Assembly: GCA_005881435.1 (NCBI GenBank)
Contig: VBHP01000091.1
Location: 1-54,923 of the forward strand
Direction of reading: 5' to 3'
From: Chloroflexota bacterium
GTDB taxonomy: Bacteria > Chloroflexota > Limnocylindria > P2-11E > CF-107
Length of the DNA stretch: 54,923 nt
Position numbers and translations under genes: made by a program. Below the pieces are notes generated by a model. It did no database searches. It had not been told where the DNA came from and worked only from the letters and a program-made list of their open reading frames with translations. Shown here piece by piece: positions 31,794 to 39,865 of the stretch (positions within the stretch are counted from its first letter, which is position 1; each line of letters starts with the position of its first letter).

Positions 31794-32540
31794 GTGCTCA
31801 ACGTCACGCCAGACTCATTCAGCGGCGACGGCACGCTCGACCCCGCGGCGGCGCTCGGTCATGCGCTGGCGATGCGCGCCGAGGGCGCGGACGTCATCGA
31901 TGTCGGCGGCGAATCGACGCGGCCCGGCCACGCGCCCATCTCCGCCGCGGAAGAGTTGCGACGTATCGAGCCGGTGATCGCGTCGCTGGTCGAGCGCGGT
32001 CTTCTCGTCAGCATCGATACGCGGAAGGCGGCCGTGGCGCAGCGCGCGCTCGAGCTCGGCGCGCGGATCGTCAACGACGTTTCCGGACTCGCTGATCCCG
32101 ACATGGCGGCGGTGGTCGCGCGTTCGCGCGCGTGGGTCGTGCTGATGGACGATCGCGACGTGCGCGACGCCGAGGATCCCGTGGGTCTGGTGCGGGACGA
32201 TCTCGCCGCGCTGGTCGAGCGCGCCGGCCGTGCCGGGATCGATCGTGAGCGGGTGATCCTCGATCCGGGGTTCGGGTTCGGCAAGGGGCCGCGCGAGAAC
32301 CTCGCGGTGCTTCGCGAGATCGGTCGCCTGCGCGAGCTGCGGCTGCCGCTGCTTGTCGGCACGTCGCGGAAGAGCACTATCGGAAAGGTGCTCGGCGGTC
32401 TTCCCGTCGAGGAGCGCGGCGCGGGGACCGCCGCGACGGTCGCGATCGCCATCGCGTTCGGCGCCGATGCGGTCCGCGTGCACGACGTGCGCGAGATGGC
32501 CCGCGTGTCGCGCATGGCCGACGCGATCGTGCGCGGATGA
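31794..32540 (+). CDS. folP: Dihydropteroate synthase, 5' end apparently frameshifted
   Basis: The reading frame contains L-N-V-T-P-D-S-F-S, D-V-G-G-E-S-T-R-P-G, S-I-D-T-R-K, N-D-V-S-G, D-P-G-F-G-F-G-K and G-T-S-R-K-S, the full set of family motifs. It makes dihydropteroate in folate synthesis. The homologous N-terminus continues upstream in the same frame (E-W-G-T-R-T-Y-L-F-G-V-L-N) to about 31750. No ATG, GTG or TTG exists there in frame. An ATG at 31715, overlapping the previous stop, opens a different frame that ends at a TGA at 31763. One extra base in between would explain this. The GTG at 31794 would remove the first strand. It shares ATGA with folK. Confidence 0.85.
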   Translation: MLNVTPDSFSGDGTLDPAAALGHALAMRAEGADVIDVGGESTRPGHAPISAAEELRRIEPVIASLVERGLLVSIDTRKAAVAQRALELGARIVNDVSGLADPDMAAVVARSRAWVVLMDDRDVRDAEDPVGLVRDDLAALVERAGRAGIDRERVILDPGFGFGKGPRENLAVLREIGRLRELRLPLLVGTSRKSTIGKVLGGLPVEERGAGTAATVAIAIAFGADAVRVHDVREMARVSRMADAIVRG

Positions 32541-33043
32541 GCCGGGCCGCCATCGGGCTGGGCAGCAACATCGGCGATCGCGAAGCGATGCTGCGGGCTG
32601 CGATCGTCGGGCTCGCGTCCGTCGGTCGTGTCGAAGCGGTGTCCTCGCTATACGAGACCGCGCCATGGGGCGTGACCGATCAGCCCGCGTTCGTCAATGC
32701 CGCGGTGCTCCTCGATACCGATCTCCCGCCGGGGCGGCTGCTCGAGGCGCTGCTCGGGATCGAACGCGAGCTCGGCCGAGATCGCGCCGTCGAGCGGCGC
32801 TGGGGTCCGCGCGCGATCGATCTGGACCTGCTGCTGTACGACGATCGCGTCGAGGACGGCGAGGCGCTTGTGCTCCCACATCCGCGACTCCACGAACGCG
32901 GATTCGTTCTGGTGCCGCTGGCCGAGATCGCGCCCGAGCTCGTGCATCCGCGCCTCGGCGTCACCGTCGCCGAGCTTGCGCGGCGCGCCGGCTCACGGGG
33001 CGTCCGCCGCCTGGGTGAGGGTCGCCGACCGCTCGCTCGCTAG
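32537..33043 (+). CDS. folK: 2-amino-4-hydroxy-6-hydroxymethyldihydropteridine pyrophosphokinase
   Basis: A 168-residue enzyme of folate synthesis that pyrophosphorylates the pterin for FolP. Motifs: G-L-G-S-N-I-G-D-R at the start, Y-E-T-A-P-W-G-V, Q-P-A-F-V-N-A, R-W-G-P-R-A-I-D-L-D-L-L-L-Y and L-P-H-P-R-L-H-E-R-G-F-V-L-x-P-L. All pterin and Mg-ATP ligands are in place. The ATG overlaps the folP stop. No folB lies between or after them. The tail is Arg-rich. Confidence 0.94.
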   Translation: MSRAAIGLGSNIGDREAMLRAAIVGLASVGRVEAVSSLYETAPWGVTDQPAFVNAAVLLDTDLPPGRLLEALLGIERELGRDRAVERRWGPRAIDLDLLLYDDRVEDGEALVLPHPRLHERGFVLVPLAEIAPELVHPRLGVTVAELARRAGSRGVRRLGEGRRPLAR

Positions 33044-33079
33044 CATCGCGTCGCTATCACCGATCGCCTCGCCCTCATC

Positions 33080-34666
33080 GTGCTCGCGACGGCGCTCCTC
33101 GTCTTCACCAACGAGAGCGGGTTCTCGCACGAGACGACGGGCGTGGGTTGGGACGTCGCCGTCGCGCTGGCCGCCTTCTTCGCGCTGTTGCTGATCGCGT
33201 CGCGGACGGACGTTCCGTCGTGGTCGAGCCGGCTCGCGTTCGGGTGCGCCGTCGCCGCGGACGGCGTGGCCGCGTTCCGCATCGGCGGTGGCGCCGGCGC
33301 GCTGATCGTCGTCGCCGCGATCGTGCTGATCCCGATGCGCGCCTCTCGCTTCGGTCTGCCACCGCTGGTGCTACTGGCGTCGCTTGCGGCGAACTACTCC
33401 TTGCTCCGCGCGCTCGCGGATCCGCAGCGGGCGAGCCCGCTCCCCGGAGTCGAGGCCGTCGTCGCCATCGCGCTGCCGGTCCTCACCCTACCGTTCGCTG
33501 TGCGCGACGAGCCGCTGCGACTGTTGCGCTGGGGCGTGTGGCTGACGGGGACGGGGATGCTCGCGCTGCTGACGGAGCGGTACTTCATCCGCGTCTCCGC
33601 GTCGATCGCGCCAGACGACGTCTTTATCACTCTCGCCGGCGCGGTGTTGCTGCTGCTCTCGACGGTCATTCGTCGGGACGCCTTGTCCCGCGTCGTCGCC
33701 GCGTCCGGTGTTGCGGCCATCGTGCTGGTGATGCTGCTGATGCTCCAGGGATCGCACTACGTCAGCGACACCGCGGTCTCGATCGATGCTGCGGCGCGGG
33801 CGGTCCTGCACGGCGAGAACCCGTACGTCACCGTGGACATCGTCGAAGCCACGCGGGCGCGCGGTCTGTCCGATCAGCTATTCACGCCGTTCGCCGACTC
33901 GAACGAGGTCGAGCGTCGGTATCCGTATCCGGCGGGGTCGTTCCTGCCGTCGACGCTGTTGTTCGCGCTCGGCCTCGACGACGTGCGCTATGGCTTCCTG
34001 GCTTTGCTGGCCGCGCTCTACCTGGTGTTGATCTTCCGCGTGCCGCGGACGTTCGCGCCATATGTTTCCGGCCTCGCTCTGGTCGACATCATGGCTCAGC
34101 GTCAGGTTGCGCTCGCTGGCGTGGAGCCGTCATGGGCGCTGTTCCTTGTGCTCGCGATCGCGCTGCCGCGGCTTTCCGGCGTCTTCGGCGGCCTGTCGGC
34201 GGCCGCGCGGCAGACGGCGTGGCTGTATCTGCCGTTCCTGGCCGTTGATCGCGCGCGTGTCGGCGCCGGCGCACTCGCCCGCTGGGTCGTCGCGGTGGCC
34301 ATCATCTTCGCCGTCGTCAATGTGCCATTCGCCGTGGGTGCGCCGAGCCAGTGGCTATCGGATTCGACGGCGCCGGTGTTCGCGGCGTACGTGCCCCTGG
34401 GCTTCGGTGTGATCCGCTTCTCTACCGACGGACCATTGCCGTTCGCGCCGCGGGTGGCGTACACGATCGCGCTCGGCATCGCGTATGTATTGGCACTGTG
34501 GACGTACTGGCGGCATCGGCCGGCGTGGCGATACGGACTCGCAGTCCTGCCGGTGGCCCCGCTCTACTTCGCCTGGCGGAGCCTGCAGAACTACTTCATG
34601 TTCGCGCCGTTCTTTCTGGTCTCCTTGATCGCGGAGGATCCCGAGGTGCGCAGCCAGCGCATGTAG
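33080..34666 (+). CDS. Large polytopic membrane protein, GT87/DUF2029-like
   Basis: A 528-residue membrane protein with about twelve hydrophobic helices from the GTG at 33080, the only usual start between the folK stop and the first helix. A central non-membrane stretch includes D-A-A-A-R-A-V-L-H-G-E-N-P-Y...R-Y-P-Y-P-A-G-S-F-L-P. This matches the G-x-N-P-Y and Y-P-P/Y-P-A motifs of polyprenyl-phosphate-dependent GT-C glycosyltransferases. It would act on the outer face of the membrane. The first 200 residues are an extra membrane block. Its last 76 nt overlap the convergent homing endonuclease gene. Confidence 0.75.
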   Translation: MLATALLVFTNESGFSHETTGVGWDVAVALAAFFALLLIASRTDVPSWSSRLAFGCAVAADGVAAFRIGGGAGALIVVAAIVLIPMRASRFGLPPLVLLASLAANYSLLRALADPQRASPLPGVEAVVAIALPVLTLPFAVRDEPLRLLRWGVWLTGTGMLALLTERYFIRVSASIAPDDVFITLAGAVLLLLSTVIRRDALSRVVAASGVAAIVLVMLLMLQGSHYVSDTAVSIDAAARAVLHGENPYVTVDIVEATRARGLSDQLFTPFADSNEVERRYPYPAGSFLPSTLLFALGLDDVRYGFLALLAALYLVLIFRVPRTFAPYVSGLALVDIMAQRQVALAGVEPSWALFLVLAIALPRLSGVFGGLSAAARQTAWLYLPFLAVDRARVGAGALARWVVAVAIIFAVVNVPFAVGAPSQWLSDSTAPVFAAYVPLGFGVIRFSTDGPLPFAPRVAYTIALGIAYVLALWTYWRHRPAWRYGLAVLPVAPLYFAWRSLQNYFMFAPFFLVSLIAEDPEVRSQRM

Positions 34667-35568
34667 TGCTTGTGGCACAGCCCGCGGCCGCGATGAGGAG
34701 AGCTGCAGCCGTCGATAGTGCAGTGGGGCGGTGCGGGGATCAGTCTGAGGTAGCGGAGAGCATCGCGCGCTTTGAAGGCATCATCGATCTCGTGCTTTCG
34801 TCGGTCGCCCATCAATGGCCGCAACCGCCGCATCAAGACTTCCGCGCGTCGCGATCCGAGAACAGTGCCGTAACCGGTACGCCATCCACGGTCTGGCCCG
34901 CGATCGTCACGGTAGAGCCGACTGGACTTCATCAGCTCGCGCGCATGCTCGACTACGTCTCGATCAGTCATCTTCAGTTCGAGGCGTATTTGTGCAGGTC
35001 GGCGGCGCGGACCAGCTCGGAACGTCCCTTCGCCCTCCAGCAGGCCCGCGAGCCAATGGATCCGACCCGGCTCGTCTTCAACGAGACGCAGACTCGGATC
35101 GAGCGTGTCCGTCGTCGGTCGGTCAGCCGTTCCGCCGCGGCTTTTCAACCAAGCGTTGTAGTGCGTGCGACACATGCCGCGCCCCATTGAGGGCCGACGG
35201 CACCGCTCGACGGCGCAGTCGCCGCGTCCCTCACGCACGACCTTCGACGCCGTGTACGTGGCGAGAGCCGATCCGATGTCGCGCGACCTCCGATCGCCCA
35301 TCAGAGGACGCAGGCCGAGCATGAGCTGCACCGCTCGCGAGCCTTTGAGCGTGATACGGAAAACGCGCTTGTAGCCGCGCTCGGGATAGCGATCGATGAT
35401 CGTGACGGAGGCGTTGAGCAGGTGGGCGGCGTGACGAATGACGTCCTCGTCGCACATTTCAACTTTGACGATCGGCAGATTCGGCGATGACGGCGGGCCC
35501 TTCATGAAGCTGCCTTCGCCCTCGAGAAGTCCGGCCAGCCAGTGAGCGTCGGTATTCGTCAAGTCCAT
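34591..35568 (-). CDS. LAGLIDADG homing endonuclease with two CCCH fingers
   Basis: A 325-residue protein from the ATG at 35568 (a GTG farther upstream is possible). It is built of two copies of the same unit. Each has H-W-L-A-G-L-L-E-G-E-G (residues 9-19 and 171-181), a beta-alpha endonuclease half, the phrase L-R-P-L-M-G-D-R-R, and then a C-x4-C-x9-C-x2-H finger (Cys118/123/133-His136 and Cys283/288/298-His301) with H-Y-x-x-W-L. Two LAGLIDADG halves make a monomeric nuclease cutting an asymmetric site. It lies 68 nt from tRNA-His on the opposite strand. No intron or intein is visible around it, so it seems free-standing. Confidence 0.88.
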   Translation of the reverse strand: MDLTNTDAHWLAGLLEGEGSFMKGPPSSPNLPIVKVEMCDEDVIRHAAHLLNASVTIIDRYPERGYKRVFRITLKGSRAVQLMLGLRPLMGDRRSRDIGSALATYTASKVVREGRGDCAVERCRRPSMGRGMCRTHYNAWLKSRGGTADRPTTDTLDPSLRLVEDEPGRIHWLAGLLEGEGTFRAGPRRRPAQIRLELKMTDRDVVEHARELMKSSRLYRDDRGPDRGWRTGYGTVLGSRRAEVLMRRLRPLMGDRRKHEIDDAFKARDALRYLRLIPAPPHCTIDGCSSPHRGRGLCHKHYMRWLRTSGSSAIKETRKNGANMK

Positions 35569-35587
35569 TCCGTATGAGACATCGGCT

Positions 35588-35616
35588 CTGACTTGTCCTG
35601 AGCGCACGGTTACAAT
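35588..35616 (+). promoter_or_regulatory. Probable promoter of tRNA-His
   Basis: A -35-like CTGACT (35588-35593) and a -10 TACAAT (35611-35616) are separated by 17 nt. The predicted transcript starts about 14 nt before the tRNA. The homing endonuclease gene is transcribed the other way from the same short gap. Confidence 0.55.
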
Positions 35617-35636
35617 GTGTGTGTTCCCGTTTTCGT

Positions 35637-35709
35637 GGAGTCGCTGGTGTATTGGTAGCACTAGAGGTTGTGGACCTCTCGGGAGCGGATCGTAACCGCT
35701 GCGACTCCC
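35637..35709 (+). tRNA. tRNA-His (anticodon GTG), non-canonical T-loop
   Basis: A cloverleaf can be drawn. G-1 at 35637; acceptor arm 35638-35644 pairs with 35701-35707; discriminator C73 at 35708; CCA is not encoded as such. D-stem GTGT/GCAC closes the loop ATTGGTA. Anticodon stem AGAGG/CCTCT encloses TTGTGGA, giving anticodon GTG. The encoded G-1 opposite C73 is the classic identity element of tRNA-His. The T-stem AGCGG/CCGCT is perfect, but its loop reads ATCGTAA: positions 54 and 58 are A and T instead of T and A. The 4-nt variable loop is short. Called by eye. Confidence 0.85.
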
Positions 35710-35713
35710 AGTT

Positions 35714-37135
35714 CTAGTCGCTCTTCTTCTCTCCCTTTCCTCCACCCGGTCCGGGTCCGACGATGTATACGGTCGCGTGCGCTCCGCGCTGGAACTGCGA
35801 ACCCGGAGCCGGATCCTGCCGAACCACCGTCTGCCCTGTTCCACGCGCCGTGGGATCGACGATCCATGAGACCGGAGACGCGAACCCCGCCTGAATCAAC
35901 GTGTTCGCGGCGTCGTTCAGGCTCTTGCTCCTGACATCCGGCGCGGTCGGCGCGGCCGCGACCGTCAGCGTCACGGTGTCGCCGCTGCGCGCCGTCGCGT
36001 TCGGCGCGGGTGATTGATCGACGACTTTGCCGATATCGGTCCACGACGCGCGATCCTGCTCGCGGGCGGCGAGGCCGCGCTGCGACAGCGCTGCGACGGC
36101 CTGCTGGTAAGTCATGCCGCGGACATCAGGCACCGCGGTCGGGCCGATCGATACCGCCGCGCCGAACGTCTTGAAGAACAGATAGAGCGCCAACACCACC
36201 GCGAGCACCGCGAGCAGAGCGAAGATCGAGCGGCGGTCGTAAAGCGGCTCCCGCTGGCGCGCGAGACCCGGAAACGGCGTGACGACCGTCGAATCGCGAT
36301 CGCGCGCGGCAGCGATGAACGCGTCGGCGAACGCCCCCGCGCTCGGATAGCGGTGCACCGGATCCGGATCGAGCGCGCGCGACACCGCGAGATCGACAGC
36401 CGGTGACACGCCGAGACGCACGGACCGAAGTCGTGGCACGGTCTCGAGCCGCGCGCGAAGCAGCTGCTGCGTATCGGCCGAGTCGAACGCCGGCATGCCG
36501 GCGATGAGCTCGTAGGCCAGAAGCCCAAGTCCGTACACGTCGCTGCGTGGCGTCGGCGCTTCGCCGCGGACGACCTCGGGCGCCACGTATCGCGGCGTGC
36601 CGACCAAGTCGTGATCCGGCGCGCTCTCGACGGCGCGGGCGATGCCGAAGTCGGTGAGCTTGGCCACACCGTCGCCGTCGACGATGACGTTCCCCGGCTT
36701 GACGTCGCTATGGACGATCCCGCGTGCATGCGCGGCGTCGAGCGCGTCGGCGACCTGTGAGACCACACGCGCGGCCTGATCCACCGAGAGCGCGCCGCGG
36801 GTCCGCACCATTTCGTCGAGCGTCGAGCCGCGGACCAGCTCCATGACGATGAACGCGGGTCCGTCGGCGACGGCGTCGTAGACCGTGACGACGTTCCGGT
36901 GCGAGATCGCCGCCGCGCGGCGGGCTTCGTCGGTGAAGCGGCGACGGAACGCATCGTCGGTGTCCTCGTGCAGCAGCTTCACCGCCACCTCGCGTCCGAG
37001 CCGCTCGTCGATGCCGCGCCACACGTCGGAGACACCGCCGCGGCCGATGCGCTCGATCAGGCGGTATCGGCCGCCGAGAAGCTGAGCCTCGCGCTCGGGC
37101 TGACGCATCGCCGCGGTGTTGTCGTTGCCAGGCAT
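35714..37135 (-). CDS. PASTA-domain serine/threonine protein kinase (PknB-like)
   Basis: A 473-residue receptor kinase. The kinase domain (about 20-285) has G-R-G-G-V-S, V-A-V-K with the catalytic Lys, H-S-D-V-K-P-G-N (142-149), T-D-F-G and V-A-P-E. The usual H-R-D is H-S-D (Ser143), which changes activation-loop control but keeps the catalytic Asp. A transmembrane helix (about 302-322) leads to two external PASTA repeats (V-P-D-V-R-G-M..., A-P-D-V-R-S-K...) that bind muropeptides or lipid II. The C-tail is Gly/Lys-rich. The ATG at 37135 has GAGG upstream. It is divergent from an M23 hydrolase; both concern the cell wall. Confidence 0.92.
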   Translation of the reverse strand: MPGNDNTAAMRQPEREAQLLGGRYRLIERIGRGGVSDVWRGIDERLGREVAVKLLHEDTDDAFRRRFTDEARRAAAISHRNVVTVYDAVADGPAFIVMELVRGSTLDEMVRTRGALSVDQAARVVSQVADALDAAHARGIVHSDVKPGNVIVDGDGVAKLTDFGIARAVESAPDHDLVGTPRYVAPEVVRGEAPTPRSDVYGLGLLAYELIAGMPAFDSADTQQLLRARLETVPRLRSVRLGVSPAVDLAVSRALDPDPVHRYPSAGAFADAFIAAARDRDSTVVTPFPGLARQREPLYDRRSIFALLAVLAVVLALYLFFKTFGAAVSIGPTAVPDVRGMTYQQAVAALSQRGLAAREQDRASWTDIGKVVDQSPAPNATARSGDTVTLTVAAAPTAPDVRSKSLNDAANTLIQAGFASPVSWIVDPTARGTGQTVVRQDPAPGSQFQRGAHATVYIVGPGPGGGKGEKKSD

Positions 37136-37236
37136 CTACCTCATCGTCCTCCACCCGAGCGAGCGAGCAAAAGAGATGCCGGACTGCGGTCGAGCGGGGC
37201 ATCGTTCTCTTCTTTGGAGAGGACAGGCCTGTTCCG

Positions 37237-37242
37237 TACTCT
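37237..37242 (+). promoter_or_regulatory. Predicted -10 element of the M23 hydrolase gene
   Basis: TACTCT ends 8 nt before the GTG at 37251. This is the spacing expected when transcription starts at or next to the start codon, so the mRNA is probably leaderless. No Shine-Dalgarno sequence is present, and the next in-frame GTG (37257) is too far. Confidence 0.45.
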
Positions 37243-37250
37243 GTCCGACA

Positions 37251-38546
37251 GTGTTCGTGCGCACTCTGGTGACGCTCGTCCTTTCCGCTTGCGTGCTCGC
37301 GGTATCCGCGGCGCCGGTCTTCGCGGACACTCCGACGCCGACTCCGAGCGCTTCGCCGCCGCAAACCGGATCACCGCTACCGCCGTCGCCCCGCGCGTCG
37401 CCGTCGGCGGCATCGGCCACGCCGTCAGCCGGGTCGCCGATCAACAGTCCATCGCCATCGCCTTCGGATGCTGTCAGCGCGAACGATGCCAGCGCGGCGG
37501 CCGCGCTGCAGGCCGCGCAGGACGCGCTCCAGGCGACATCTCTCTTGGAGCGCATCCAGGCCATGGGTCGATACCTCGCGGCCGAGCTCAAGGCGCTCGA
37601 TGCGCACCGCAAGGCGCTGGACGATGAGCGGGCGACCACCCAGGCGCGCCTCAACACGACGGAGGCCCAGATCGCTGACGAGCAGCGCCACCTCGACGAG
37701 CTCCTCCGGACGGAGTACCGCGAATCACGCACAACGCCGCTCGAGGAGCTGCTTGGGAGCGGGTCCTTCATCGACGGCCTCGTGCACGTCGCGCAGCTTT
37801 CGGAGCTCGAGACCGAGCGGCGAGAGGTCGTCGCACACTTGACCTCGCTCCAGTCCGATCTCAACGCCGAACGCGCGCGCCTCGATCGCGACGCCGCGGA
37901 CGTGTCGGCGCTTCAGGACACGATCACGGCGAAGCGCGACGCCCTGTCGGTCCTCGAGGCGCGTGCCGCGCGCCTCGTCGCGGCGCAGGGTCAGGGCGAT
38001 GCCGCGCGCACACGCGCCGAGGTCGACGTGGTCGCCGAGCTCGCCGACGAGCAGGCGCGCGCGAGCCAGGAGCTGCTCGACGTCGTCGCCAAGCTGGTCC
38101 CGAATGCGGTCGCCGGTCAACTCACCTGGACCTGGCCGGCGGCGGGTGCGCTGAGCCAATCCTTCGGCCCGAGCGCCTTGACGCTCGAACCGCCCCTGAC
38201 CTATCGCGGCGTCACCTATCCGCACTTCCACCCGGCAATCGACATCGCCGCGCCGCTGTTCACGCCCGTCGTCGCCGCCGGCGCAGGCCGTGTCTCCTTC
38301 GTCGGACACTTCTCCGACGGCGCGATGCTCGTCCTGATCTCGCACGGGGACGGCTTCGTGACGATGTACGCCCACCTCGACGACGGCTTCCGTCCGCCGA
38401 CCGTCCACGTCGGCGATAGCGTCGCGGCGGGGCAGGTGATCGGCACGATCGGACTCACCGGCATCACCACCGGACCGCACCTGCACTTCGAAGTGCTGCA
38501 GGGTGCGGTGCCTGTGGATCCGCTGACGGTGCTGCCGCCGCGCTAG
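37251..38546 (+). CDS. Secreted M23-family peptidoglycan hydrolase with coiled coil (EnvC/NlpD-like)
   Basis: A 431-residue exported protein from the GTG at 37251. The signal peptide runs to A-P-V-F-A-D. A Pro/Ser/Thr-rich linker (about 25-75) is followed by a long coiled coil (about 85-285: L-E-R-I-Q-A-M...L-E-T-E-R-R-E-V). The LytM domain (about 295-425) has H-P-A-I-D-I-A, the first zinc ligands, and H-L-H-F-E-V, the second. It is thus likely an active endopeptidase, or an amidase activator as EnvC if other residues are lost. The coiled coil suggests control by a membrane partner. It is divergent from the PASTA kinase. Confidence 0.9.
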   Translation: MFVRTLVTLVLSACVLAVSAAPVFADTPTPTPSASPPQTGSPLPPSPRASPSAASATPSAGSPINSPSPSPSDAVSANDASAAAALQAAQDALQATSLLERIQAMGRYLAAELKALDAHRKALDDERATTQARLNTTEAQIADEQRHLDELLRTEYRESRTTPLEELLGSGSFIDGLVHVAQLSELETERREVVAHLTSLQSDLNAERARLDRDAADVSALQDTITAKRDALSVLEARAARLVAAQGQGDAARTRAEVDVVAELADEQARASQELLDVVAKLVPNAVAGQLTWTWPAAGALSQSFGPSALTLEPPLTYRGVTYPHFHPAIDIAAPLFTPVVAAGAGRVSFVGHFSDGAMLVLISHGDGFVTMYAHLDDGFRPPTVHVGDSVAAGQVIGTIGLTGITTGPHLHFEVLQGAVPVDPLTVLPPR

Positions 38547-38884
38547 GCGGCGTCGAGGCCCATCGCGAACGTCGCCAGCACGTCGGAGGAAATGCCGTTG
38601 GCGAGCTTGTAGCGCACGACGTTGCCGCGCCGCATGGACACGACCACGCCGGAGTCGCGAAGCACCCGGAGGTGCTGGCTCGTCGCCGAGGCGCTCCGAC
38701 CGATGACGATCGCCAGATCGCCCGCGGCCAGCTCCGATTGCGCCAGCGCGCGCAAGATCTTCACACGCACCGGCGAACAGACCGATTCGAGTTTCTTCGC
38801 GATCCGCTCTTCGCCTGCCGGATCCGGCATCGCCTGCGCCGCGGCTTCGACGCCGCGCGGATCGAGCGCACCGTTCTTTCCCAT
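38543..38884 (-). CDS. ArsR-family winged-helix repressor
   Basis: A 113-residue regulator. The helix-turn-helix is in A-G-D-L-A-I-V-I-G-R-S-A-S-A-T-S-Q-H-L, and the wing in V-S-M-R-R-G-N-V-V-R-Y-K-L. S-P-V-R-V-K-I-L-R-A-L is the usual family opening. A single Cys (V-C-S-P) precedes the helix bundle; the C-V-C metal site of arsenic sensors is absent, so metal sensing is uncertain. Its stop overlaps the M23 gene tail by 4 nt. The target operon is not evident; mutY lies divergent, 109 nt away. Confidence 0.9.
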   Translation of the reverse strand: MGKNGALDPRGVEAAAQAMPDPAGEERIAKKLESVCSPVRVKILRALAQSELAAGDLAIVIGRSASATSQHLRVLRDSGVVVSMRRGNVVRYKLANGISSDVLATFAMGLDAA

Positions 38885-38993
38885 AGCGATCGTGAATAGA
38901 TGCGATTTGCATGCCAGTTCGGGCGGCGATTAAAGCGAGGCGCAATTCGGCAAAGATGCGAGCGAGCGACGGCCGTCTTAGGCTGCGCGCGCG

Positions 38994-39809
38994 ATGCGAC
39001 TCTCGACACGCCTCCTGCGTTGGTATTCGCGATCCGGACGCGCCCTTCCGTGGCGCGAGACACGTGATCCGTACGCAATCCTCGTCTCCGAGGTGATGCT
39101 GCAGCAGACGCAGGTCTCGCGCGTAATCCCGGCCTACGGGCGTTTCTTGCGCAAGTTTCCGACCCTCGCGGCGCTTACCCGCGCACCGCTCGGCGATGTC
39201 CTGCGCGCCTGGTCCGGACTCGGCTACAACCGGCGCGCTCGAGACCTCCATCGCATCGCCCGGGCGAACCCGCTCGGACTGCCGAGGTCCGTTTCGCATC
39301 TGGACTCGCTTCCCGGCGTCGGGGCGTACACCGCGGCAGCCGTCGCGTGTTTTGCCTATGGCGAGCGCGTCGCGTTCGCTGACACGAACATCCGCCGCGT
39401 ACTCGGACGCGTCTTGCTCGGCCGCGTCGCGACCGCCGCGGAGGCCGTCTCGCTCGATGAGGCCGAGCTGCCGCGGGAAGCCGCTGACCGCTGGCACCAC
39501 GCGGTCATGGATATCGGCGCCCGCTACTGTGCCGCTCGCGATCCGCACTGCCGCGAATGCCCGTTGCTGTCCGTCTGCCGGGCCAAAGGAGCCGGCCCAG
39601 CCGTCGTGGGCCGACGCCAGACGGCGTATCGAACAAGCGACCGGCGCGTCCGCGGCCGGATCGTCGCCGCCCTCCGCGGCCGCGGCGCGTCGTTCTCGGC
39701 ACGCGACCTGACGCGGCGGATCGCCGACGACCGCGCCCCGGCGCTGGCCGAGCGCCTCCGCGCCGAAGGACTCCTGGTCAGGGCCGGTCGCCGTTACCGG
39801 CTGCCGTGA
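38994..39809 (+). CDS. mutY: A/G-specific adenine DNA glycosylase, short form
   Basis: A 271-residue repair enzyme that removes adenine opposite 8-oxoguanine. S-E-V-M-L-Q-Q-T-Q-V carries the catalytic Glu. The helix-hairpin-helix reads L-P-G-V-G-A-Y-T-A and the Asp is in F-A-D-T-N-I-R-R-V. The iron-sulfur cluster Cys pattern is C-x6-C-x2-C-x5-C near residues 183-199. The C-terminal MutT-like domain of E. coli MutY is missing; a short basic winged-helix-like tail replaces it. The ATG lies 9 nt after TAGGCT. Confidence 0.9.
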   Translation: MRLSTRLLRWYSRSGRALPWRETRDPYAILVSEVMLQQTQVSRVIPAYGRFLRKFPTLAALTRAPLGDVLRAWSGLGYNRRARDLHRIARANPLGLPRSVSHLDSLPGVGAYTAAAVACFAYGERVAFADTNIRRVLGRVLLGRVATAAEAVSLDEAELPREAADRWHHAVMDIGARYCAARDPHCRECPLLSVCRAKGAGPAVVGRRQTAYRTSDRRVRGRIVAALRGRGASFSARDLTRRIADDRAPALAERLRAEGLLVRAGRRYRLP

Positions 39810-39865
39810 GGCTGCCGCGTCACCCCGATCCGTCTTATGACAGACAGGGTGAAGGCGCCGGGTCC

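Noticed and set aside
35569-35844. N-terminal extension of the homing endonuclease through the tRNA
   Set aside because: It would translate the antisense of tRNA-His and the PASTA kinase tail; the protein units begin right after ATG 35568.
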